NCBI GenBank assembly: GCA_018398765.1 | Contig: JAHBMJ010005813.1 | Span: forward strand, 1 to 50,846 | Length of the DNA: 50,846 nt | From: Chromera velia | Taxonomy: Eukaryota > Sar > Chromeraceae | Reading direction: 5' to 3' | Shown here: positions 33,862 to 44,765 of the stretch, one piece after another | Layout: every line of letters starts with the position of its first letter | Numbering within the stretch: position 1 is the first letter of the stretch | Program-made: the position numbers and the translations under genes | Notes under the pieces: generated by a model | Seen by the model: the letters and a program-made list of their open reading frames with translations, nothing else | What the model was told of the DNA's origin: nothing | Database searches by the model: none

Positions 33862-36197
33862 TGCGTCATAAGATTGACAATATGGAACAAACACAATGGA
33901 AACAAATAAAGAAAGAAAGATGTTCACTCGGAGTCAGTATGTAAGTCCATCAATCCACCCATGCAGGCAATTAAGCGGGCAGGTAGGCAGGAAGCCTCGA
34001 TCCCTTCTAGGCCAGTCAGTGAGTCAGTCAGTCGGCCAAGCCTTGTTGATGGCTTCGTTGTTCAGTAGAGAGAGCGGCTTCGGGTCCTCGATCGTTTCCT
34101 TCCTGGCAAAAACAAGCAAGCAACTTTAAAGAAGGGAAAGAGACAAACCGCCTGCGTGCCTTCGTGGATGATTGAATGCATGGATGAATGCATGGATGGA
34201 TGGACGGGCGGATGTGTCCGATCGAGGCCTTGCAGTCTGTACGTGCAAAGCTTTGGGCCTCAGTACTCTACTTAATTGTGATTGATTGTGCCTCTTTCTT
34301 TCTTTCACCTCTTTTCACCTCTTTCTCATTCTGCATTTTTGGTCTCACAATGCCATCGTTTTTGGAATGTTGCCGGGAGACTCTTTCCCTTCCATCTCTT
34401 TGGAGTGTTGCCGGGAGACTTTTTCCCTTCTCGCTTCTTTCATCCTTCGCTTGCTACCTCCCTTCTTCGCTCATTCATTGGTCTTCCGAGCTGAGCCGCT
34501 CGACTGTCTCCTTGTTCCCACCCGATCTGTTCACCCACTACTCTTTGTGCGAGCGTCTTTCTCTCAGCCTTCACTCCACCCGCCCACCGGCCCGCAGGAT
34601 TCTCTGCATTCAAGGAAAAGGAGAAGAGAAGAACCCCTGCACGGTCCGCTTCTTCTGATGCTCAAAACTCTTATACACTAAGTAACGCGAGGCAAAGAAC
34701 ACAGGAAAGAGTGGTGAGACGAAAAAGATTTGATCTAGATGTACTAGAGAGTGAGGTGTTGATGTTGTCCGCCAACCTGGCAGACTTCAAAAACGCCTCA
34801 CTCTATCTCTCATTCTTTCGCCGATCCATTCGCTGTAGTCTCTTTGGTCAGTTGCAGAGGTGGAGTGAATCAAAAAAGCAAGTGAAAACAGATGAAAGGA
34901 CGATCAAGAGAGGGCGGGAGGGTCGGTCTATTCGCGTCTCTGTGCGCTCTTTGCATCTTTGCATCGGGCCGTATTGAGTTCCCTTCCTCGTCTTTCTGAC
35001 GGATGGTTGGCCAGCTGGCAAATGCAGCGAGCAGAGGGTTTGAGGAGGAACAAAGAAAGTGGGAGGCGAAAGGAAGAAGAAGGGACGGAAGGAAGGGATG
35101 GGCAGACATTTTCTTTCCCGGCCTTGTCAGACTCGTACATTACCTACCTACCTGTCTGCATGCTTTGGTATCTATCTTTGCGCTGTCCGTTCTCCTGAGG
35201 TCAACTTTCTCTCATCCTTGCAGCCAACTAACAGCCAAGAAGATCTTAAGGCTGCCCTCTTGTCACCACTACTTCAGTTCTGGTCCTTGTGTTTCTCTTT
35301 ACGCCTCCCCTTCTTTCTTTGCGTATCCCAACAGTGGCCCGGGTCCCTTGAGGAATCAGAAGGAAGGAAGGAAGGAAAGAAGGACTGCTGTTTTTGTGTA
35401 AGTATGCCAGCACAACGAAGGCACGTAATGCTCTGCTCTCTCTTCTTGCTTGGTGAATATGAGAGGGCCTGAATCGGACAGCAAAAAAAAAAAACAAAGA
35501 CATGGAGAAAGATAGATGGATTGATGGATGGAGGCGAGTCGACCTGCCAAATGTACAGACAGGGCAGGGTCATTGACCGCTCCGCCTGCCTGCCTGCCTG
35601 CCTATGGGTTCTTTCCTTCAATAGATGGCATGACACAAAAACAGATTGATTGAATCCGTTGCGGTTCGTTCTCGATGAATTCGTTCGTTGTCACTTGTTT
35701 CCTTTCTTCCTTCCTTGCTTCCTTTCTTTCTTTTTTCATCCTGTCTTCTTTCTTTTTTCTTTGCTTTCCTTTCTTCTCTGTTCTATCTTTCTTTCTTTAT
35801 GTCTAATAGTATCCTTTCTGTCTTTCATTCAGTGTTCATCAGAGTTGATGTTCATTTTTGAGGCAGGGGCGTGTTGAGCAGCGCGCTCGATCGAGAACAG
35901 AGGCAGGGAAGGAACCAACCGGAAAGAAGTCAGTCCAAATCGGGTGGGCGTGCAGGTGAGGAGGCAGAGGGAGAGGAGGGTGACGAGACAAAAGTGAAGA
36001 ACAAAAGGTGAATGAATGAAGCACGTATTCTTTCACTCCAGGTGCCCTTCGTCAGGCAGGTGGAGGCAGGGAAATGCTTTGGAGAGGAGAGGAGAGGGTG
36101 TCAGAGAGGAAAAAATAATGGTAGGAAAGGAAAGAAAAGGAAGGAGAGAGAAAGGAAACTAACCGTCTTTCTGAATATTCAGTGCTGTTTGGCCGTC

Positions 36198-36240
<43 letters not shown>

Positions 36241-38547
36241 TGTGATGGTTGCTTGGAGGAGCGATCGTGTTCTTTCTTTTTGATAGAGATCATGCATTCA
36301 TTCATTCATTCATTTGGTTTGCGCGATGCATCAACTGATGTCTCCATGCTCTCGATGCCTGCCTCTTTCCCCCTCTTTCTCGTGCGTTCCCTCTTGTGAT
36401 GTGTGTGATGCTTCTGTGGAGACAAACCATCTAATTGCATGTCAATGTCTATCAGTGAATGTCCTACCTACACGCACCTCTTCTTACCTCCCGTCTCTCT
36501 TTCTTGATTCCCTTCCCGCACTCATAAACGATCCGATAACTTATGTATGTGAAAGCGCGAACGAACAAAAAAGAGCGTGGGGCAGCAAGGCACGGAAAGC
36601 ACATGCATGCACGATGAATGTGAATGGGAATGGGAAAAAGGAGACAGACAGAATCGATTGACCATTTATGGCCGTTTACCGAGGAAGGAAGGAAAGAATG
36701 AAGGAAGGAAGATGGAAGGGCTCGACCTGCAACACTGCATGCATTGCAGAGCTTGCGCTCTGTGTGTTTGGCATCAGTAAAGAACGACCAATGGGAAAAG
36801 CATGAGAGAAAGAGCCGTTGAAAAAAAGACAGATCGAAGGAAAGAAAGGACCGTGAGAATCGAATCCAGGCAAGCCTTTAGATGTCATACATATCTGTCG
36901 ATGGATGTTCATTCTTGCGCTTCCTTTCCTCCCTCCACCTCCTCAGTCACTCTCTCTTTTCTCTCTCCCCGTCCCTAAGTATGGCAGCAAGATCGATTAA
37001 TGTCTGCATGTATGGGGAAAGAAATAAAAGGTCGTGCACCATTCAAGAACACAGCCAATGATCCTTGACGTGACTGCATGCATCGTTGAAGAGTCGGCAG
37101 AACAAACCCCGGACTGCCGCCACTTTTTCCTTCGTTACTGATCGATCGATCGATGCTTGGAAGAAGAAAGAAAGAGAATCGAATAAGTAAAAAAATAAAT
37201 GGAAATTAAAGAGCGATGAGACAGAAAAGAGATGAACTACCGGGAGACTGAGAGAGGGAGTGCGCGGAGGGGTCGAAATAGAGTAGCTGGAAGGGATATC
37301 GATGATGAAAAATGACCGCCGCAGAGAAGAGGTGCAAGAAAAACTGCATGGAGTCAGAGAACAATTAAAGGACACGAGCAAATGATCGATCGATCGACAG
37401 TTTGGTTCGCCGTCTCCATGACATGCAGATAGAGCGAAATTCCATTCTGTGCGCAGGTGTTCCGCGTGCGGAGACGCGCTGGAGATCGGAAGATGGCATT
37501 TATAGATTCATCGCATGCATGCGTGCATGCATTTCTGTGTCTGTGTATATGAGTGTATGTATGCTTCTTCTGGGATCCATGCATGTATCGAATCATGTAT
37601 GGGTGTGGAACTTTGCACCAAAGTTTCAGTTCGGGCGTAACTGTAGGTCATTTGCTGAATCATTGAATGTGAATATGCTAGTATAGATATCCATAAGTCA
37701 CTGTTAAAGTCATGCAGCTTGGCATAACTCTATCTGCGCCGTCTTTCATTTAGTAGCAGTTCGCGAACTGCTATAGGGTTATAGTCTGCCAATTAGCTAC
37801 TAAAATATGAAACTATAAATGTTATTCAAGTTTTTTTTATAAACTCTATAGAAGTGACACTTAAGATGTTACTCGAAAACTAGCTAGACAAGATACTTCA
37901 AGATAAAACCATTTAAAAAAAAAGGGGGGGGCAAGTATGTGCTAGCTATATCATGCAATTCTTCAAATCAATCGTCAGACTAACAATATCAGTAATCAAA
38001 TGCCCTAGCAAATGCCAGTTATACAGCAGGTAGGGAGCTGATTTTTAGAAAATTGAATCAACAACTGTCGGTCAACAACAATTATGCTATTACATTTAAA
38101 ATCTGCATCATACAACATTAAGACAATTAACAGTTGATGAAAAAAAAAAAAAAACAATGATTTTCTACATTTATTGATGATCTTTAGAGTTAACTGCTTT
38201 CATTGCACATCAGAATTTCAAATTGACTGCAAGGTTTCACGCCAAGCCTTACGCTGAGACTTCAGCTAATGAACTCACTGTACATACTTATTTATAAAAA
38301 TTGTCAGACCTACCATTCTTGTGCTGCACATATCACTACATGATAGTGATTGATCTGACCGTGCGTGGCTAAAGCTTCAAGTCTCTCCCGGCTGCATCAC
38401 AGAGCATCCGTGTGTTACTGGTTGAAGAATCCTCAGGCAGACATAGACAGGTATTTCTGTCTGTACCTGCTGCATGTGAATTCGAATTCAGCTCTAGACT
38501 CAGCTGAGACTGCTTCATCTCGCTTCCTTCAGAAACCGCACTGCCGC
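33862..38547. repeat. Tandem segmental duplication, copy 1 (about 4.69 kb)
   Basis: Starts near tctgcgtcataagattgac and runs to actgccgc, where copy 2 begins. It carries pyrimidine-rich intergenic sequence, an AT-rich section (37680-38340) and, at its right end, a truncated copy of the 3' UTR and last 33 coding bases of the lipase gene (stop at 38515-38517). No gene of its own was recognised. Compared with copy 2 it has far more C and G at variable sites. Confidence 0.95.
37754..37773. other. Perfect 20-bp palindrome in copy 1
   Basis: tagcagttcgcgaactgcta, identical to its reverse complement, with the same sequence preserved in copy 2 (42485-42504). It could be a binding site for a dimeric protein or a chance hairpin. 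The CpG pairs at its centre survived in copy 2. Confidence 0.6.
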
Positions 38548-40904
38548 ACTGTCTGTGTCATAAGATTGACAATATGGAACAAACACAATGGAAACAAATG
38601 AAGAAAGAAAGATGTTCACTCGGAGTCAGTATGTAAGTCTATCAATCCACTCATGCAGGCAATTAAGCGGGTAAGTAGGTAGGAAGCCTCGATCCCTTCT
38701 AGGCCAGTCAGTGAGTCAGTCAGTCGGCCAAGCCTTGTTGATGGCTTCGTTGTTCAGTAGAGAGAGCGGCTTCGGGTCCTCGATCGTTTCCTTCCTGGCA
38801 AAAATAAGCAAGCAACTTTAAAGAAGGGAAAGAGACAAACCGCCTGCGTGCCTTCGTGGATGATTGAATGCATGGATGAATGCATGGATGGATGGACGGG
38901 CGGATGTGTCCGATCGAGGCCTTGCAGTCTGTACGTATAAAGCTTTGGGCCTCAGTACTCTACTTAATTGTGATTGATTGTGCCTCTTTCTTTCTTTCAC
39001 CTCTTTTCACCTCTTTCTCATTCTGCATTTTTGGTCTCACAATGCCATCGTTTTTGGAATGTTGCCGGGAGACTCTTTCCCTTCCATCTCTTTGGAGTGT
39101 TGCCGGAAGACTTTTTCCCTTCTGGCTTCTTTTATCCTTCGCTTGCTACCTCCCTTCTTCGCTCATTCATTGGTCTTCCGAGCTGAGCCGTTCGACTGTC
39201 TCCTTGTTCCCACTCAATCTGTTCACCCACTACTCTTTGTGCGAGCGTCTTTTCTCTCAGCCTTCACTCCACCCACCCACCGGCCCGCAGGATTCTCTAC
39301 ATTCAAGAAAAAGGAGAAAAGAAGAACCCCTGCACGGTCCGCTTCTTCTGATGCTCAAAACTCTTATACACTAAGTAACGCGAGGCAAAGAACACAGGAA
39401 AGAGTGGTGAGATGAAAAAGATTTGATCTAGATGTACTAGCGAATGAGGTGTTGATGTTGTCCGCCGACCTGGCAGACTTCAAAAACACCTCACTCTGTC
39501 TCTTATTCTTTCGCCGATCCATTCGCTGTAGTCTCTTTGGTCAGTTGCAGAGGTGGAGTAAATCAAAAAAGCAAGTGAAAACAGATGAAAGGACGATTAA
39601 GAGAGGGCGGGAAGGTCCGGGAAGGTCGGTCTATTCGCATCTCTGTGCGCTCTTTGCATCTTTGCATCGGGCCGTATTGAGTTCCCTTCCTCGTCTTTCT
39701 GACGGATGGTTGGCCAACTGGCAAATGCAGCGAGCAGAGGGTTTGAAGAGGAACAAAGAAAGTGGGAGGTGAAAGGAAGAAGAAGGGACGGAAGGAAGGG
39801 ATGGGCAGATATTTTCTTTCCCGGCCTTGTCAGACTCGTACATTACCTACCTACCTGTCTACATGCTTTGGTATCTATTTTTACGCTGTCAATTCTCTTG
39901 AGGTCAACTTTCTCTCATCCTTGCAGCCAACTAACAGCCAAGAAGATCTTAAGCCTGCCCTCTTGTTACCACTACTTCAGTTCTGGTCCTTGTGTTTCTC
40001 TTTACGCCTCCCCTTCTTTCTTTGCGTATCCCAACAGTGGCCCGGGTCCCTTGAGGAATCAGAAGGAAGGAAGGAAGGAAAGAAGGACTGCTATTTTTAT
40101 ATTAGTATGCCAGCACAACAAAGGCACGTAATGCTCTGCTCTCTCTTCTTGCTTGGTGAATATGAGAGGGCCTGAATCGGACAGCAAAAAAAAAAAACAA
40201 AGACATGGAGAAAGATAGATGGATTGATGGATGGAGGCGAGTCGACCTACCAAATGTACAGACAGGGCAGGGTCATTGACCACTCCGCCTGCCTGCCTGC
40301 CTGCCTGCCTATGGGTTCTTTCCTTCAATAGATGGCATGACACAAAAACAGATTGATTGAATCCATTATGGTTCGTTCTCGATGAATTCGTTCATTGTTA
40401 CTTATTTCCTTTCTTCCTTCCTTGCTTCCTTTCTTTCTTTTTTCATCCTGTCTTCTTTCTTTTTTCTTTGCTTTCCTTTCTTCTCTGTTCTATCTTTCTT
40501 TCTTTATGTCTAATAGTATCCTTTCTGTCTTTCATTCAGTGTTCATCAGAGTTGATGTTCATTTTTGAGGTAGGGGCGTGTTAAGCAGCGTGCTCGATCG
40601 AGAACAGAGGCAGGGAAGGAACCAACCGGAAAGAAGTCAGTCCAAATCGGGTGGGCGTGCAGGTGAGGAGGCAGAGGGAGAGGAGGGTGACGAGACAAAA
40701 GTGAAGAACAAAAGGTGAATGAATGAAGCACGTATTCTTTCACTCCAGGTGCCCTTCGTCAGGCAGGTGGAGGCAGGGAAATGCTTTGGGGAGGAGAGGA
40801 GAGGGTGTCAGAGAAGAAAAAATAATGGTAGGAAAGGAAAGAAAAGGAAGGAGAGAGAAAGGAAACTAACCGTCTTTCTGAATATTCAGTGCTGTTTGGC
40901 CGTC

Positions 40905-40954
<50 letters not shown>

Positions 40955-43276
40955 CTCTCTTCTCTCTTGTGATGGTTGCTTGGAGGAGCGATCGTGTTCT
41001 TTCTTTTTGATAGAGATCATGCATTCATTCATTCATTCATTTGGTTTGCGCGATGCATCAACTGATGTCTGCATACTCTCGATGCCTGCCTCTTCCCCCC
41101 TCTTTCTCGTACATTCTCTCTTGTGATGTGTGTGATGCTTCTGTGGAGATAAACCATCTAATTGCATGTCAATGTCTATCAGTGAATGTCGTATCTACAT
41201 GCACCTCTTCTTACCTCCCGTCTCTCTTTCTTGATTCCCTTCCCGCACTCATAAACGATCCGATAACTTATGTATGTGAAAGCGCAAACAAACAAAAAAG
41301 AGCGTGGGACAGCAAGGCATGAAAAGCATATGCATGTACGATGAATGTGAATGGGAATGGGAAAAAGGAGACAGACAGAATCGATTGACCATTTATGGCC
41401 GTTCACTAAGGAAAGAAGGAAAGAATGAAGGAAGGAAGGAAGATGGAAGGGCTCGACCTGCAACACTGCATGCATTGCAGAGCTTGCGCTCTGTGTGTTT
41501 GGCATCAGTAAAGAACGACCAATGGGAAAAGCATGAGAGAAAGAACCGTTGAAAAAAAGACAGATCGAAGGAAAGAAAGGACCGTGAGAATCGAATCCAG
41601 GCAAGCCTTTAGATGTCATACATATCTGTTGATGGATGTTTATTCTTGCGCTTCTTTTCCTCCCTCCACCTCCTGAGTCACTCTCTCTTTTCTCTCTCCC
41701 CGTCCCTAAGTATGACAGCAAGATCGATTAATGTCTGCATGTATGGGGAAAGAAATAAAAGGTCGTACACCATTCAAGAACACAGCCAATGATCCTTGAC
41801 ATGACTGCATATATTGTTGAAGAGTCGGCAGAACAAACCCTGGACTGCCGCCACTTTTTCCTTCGTTACTGATCGATCGATCGATGCTTGGAAGAAGAAA
41901 GAAAGAGAATCGAATAAGTAAAAAAATAAATGGAAATTAAAGAGCGATGAGACAGAAAAGAGATAAACTACCAGGAGACTGAGAGAGGGAGTGTGCGGAG
42001 GGGTTGAAATAGAGTAGCTGGAAGGGATATTGATGATAAAAAATGACCGCCGCAAAGAAGAGGTGCAAGAAAAACTGTATAGAGTCAGAGAACAATTAAA
42101 GGACACGAGCAAATGATCGATCGATCGACAGTTTGGTTCGTCGTCTCTATAACATACAGATAGAGCGAAATTCCATTCTGTGCGCAGGTGTTCCGCATAT
42201 GGAGACGTGCTGGAGATCGGAAGATGGCATTTATAGATTCATCGCATGCATGCGTGCATACATTTCTGTGTCTGTGTATATGAGTGTATGTATGCTTCTT
42301 CTGGGATCCATGCATGTATCAAATTATGTATGGGTGTGGAACTTTGCACCAAAGTTTCAGTTCGGGCATAACTGTAGGTCATTTGCTGAATTATTGAATG
42401 TGAATATGCTAGTATAGATATCCATAAGTCACTGTTAAAGTCATACAGCTTAGCATAACTCTATCTGCGCCGTCTTTCATTTAGTAGCAGTTCGCGAACT
42501 GCTATAGGGTTATAGTCTGCCAATTAGCTACTAAAATATGAAACTATAAATGTTATTCAAGTTTTTTTTGTAAACTCTATAGAAGTGACACTTAAGATGT
42601 TACTCGAAAACTAGTTAGACAAGATACTTCAAGATAAAACCATTAAAAAAAAAGGGGGGGGCAAGTATGTGCTAGCTATATTATGCAATTCTTCAAATCA
42701 ATCGTCAGACTAACAATATCAGTAATCAAATGCCCTAGCAAATGCCAGTTATACAGCAGGTAGGGAGCTGATTTTTAGAAAATTGAATCAACAACTGTCG
42801 GTCAACAACAATTATGCTATTACATTTAAAATCTGCATCATACAACATTGAGACAATTAACAGTTGGTGAAAAAAAAAAAAAACAATGATTTTCTACATT
42901 TATTGATGATCTTTAGAGTTAACTGCTTTCATTGCACATCAGAATTTCAAATTGACTGCAAGGTTTCACGCCAAGCCTTGCGCTAAGACTTCAGTCAGCT
43001 AACTCACTGTACATACTTATTTATAAAAATTGTCAGACCTACCATTCTTGTGCTGTACATATCACTACATGATAGTGATTGATCTGACCGTGCGTGGCTA
43101 AAGCTTCAAGTCTCTCCCGGCTGCATCACAGAGCATCCGTGTGTTACTGGTTGAAGAATCCTCAGGCAGACATAGGCAGGTATTTCTGTCTGTACCTGCT
43201 GCATGTGAATTCGAATTCAGCTCTAGACTCAGCTGGGACTGCTTCATCTCGCTTCCTTCAGAAACCGCACTGCCGC
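38548..43276. repeat. Tandem segmental duplication, copy 2 (about 4.73 kb)
   Basis: Collinear with copy 1 at an offset of 4692 bases at its start and 4729 at its end. The growth is mostly a longer (ct)n tract at about 40908-40970 and a small insertion near 39611. The right end is continuous with the lipase last exon. Differences from copy 1 are dominated by C to T and G to A, for example gcgggcaggtaggcagg becoming gcgggtaagtaggtagg. Confidence 0.95.
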
Positions 43277-43679
43277 TTCAAAAGCGACCCCCCTCCACTG
43301 TTCGCTCTCATCCAAAACGTTGTGATAACACTCTGGAAGCATTTTCAGAGAGACAGCAGGAGCGCGACGAGCAAACCGCAGCTGCATGCGGACACGTGTT
43401 CATTGAATTATCGATGCTGACAAACAAAAAGAAGAGGGCCTTCAGGAGATTGGAATGAAAGCCAAACGTACAACGGAAAAGAAGGGCACCAGAGGAAGAA
43501 CACCCAGATGTGCACACTCCAACCATGACACTTCCTGCATCAGGAAAAAACGAAGAATGCTCAGGAGGAATCAAGTGAACAAAAATGCTTTTACTCGCCC
43601 AACCATTGCCTTCCTAGCACTACTGCTGGCTCTGTTGTCCAAAGTCAGCACGAACCGCGCACAGATACGTGCACACGAG

Positions 43680-43732
<53 letters not shown>

Positions 43733-44717
43733 TAAAAAAAAAGAAGAAGAGAGAAGCGTCACCCCAACGATCGATCTTTCATCTGACCTACCTGTGCCTT
43801 TGTGCTCACGTTCACGTCATCCTCTGCCGTCAACAAAAGAGTGGGGGTGTCGAACAAAGACCACTGCAGGTACCCACAGAGCGGCGAACACACATGCAGC
43901 CGTCCGTACTCTTAGCCTCATCCTGCCAAGTTTCTTTCACTTTTTTCAATCTGGTGAAACAGATCGGTCCTTGAGAAAACGTGGGCAAATGGGAGGAGTG
44001 TTTTTCTAGTCATTCGTACAGTAGGTGTGCGACAAAGAGGAGAAACACATGACCAAAGACTTAGGAAGGCGCAAGAGAAGAAACAGCACATACCGTGGTA
44101 CGGCAGTAAACGACAGTTAGTCGCACATCGACCCACCCATCTCCGGAAAGTTCGGCATGCATTCAGGGCAGAGAGGACCCATTGAAAGGACGGTCCTGCA
44201 GGTTCGTTGGTTGCATGTTTGAGTGGATCGAGGGGGAGAGAGGAGAGAGAGGCAGGGAGAGTGGAAAGGACGAGTCCACCTAGAAGAGAAGCAAAGAGAA
44301 GGCAAAAAAAAAGAGCCGGAACCTCTATGGACGAGGGCATAAACAGAGGCCATGCAGATATTGCCTGGGCACTTTCAACGGAACGAAACAAAAACAAAGA
44401 GACAGCAAAACAAAGACACCCTTCAATACATTCCTTTTCTACAATTTTCTTTCCCTACCTCGAGCGCAAAGCATCACTTACATGCTGATTGATTGATTGA
44501 TCATCTTGACCTGACCTTTGACCACTATATGTGGAAGTTGCATCTGCACCTGTCTCATTGCGTCCCTTCTAACGGGGCAGTGCGTAGTGTAGATCGGAAC
44601 GCGGGGCCCCTCCTGCCGAGACTCTCCGAACAGACAGAGGGGCCCTGCGCCCCGCGACACGTGACGGAAAGCTACCCACCTACACATACACCATACAGAA
44701 AAGTGGGCGCACATGCA

Positions 44718-44765
<48 letters not shown>

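Noticed and set aside
37680-38345. AT-rich tail of the duplicate as a separate transposon
   Set aside because: No terminal inverted repeats or target duplications found at its edges; it is simply part of the duplicated unit.
34188-39415. Repeated frames of 130-165 codons in both duplicate copies
   Set aside because: Pyrimidine-rich Phe/Ser/Leu composition, many overlapping frames, and frames altered by copy differences without sparing codon position.
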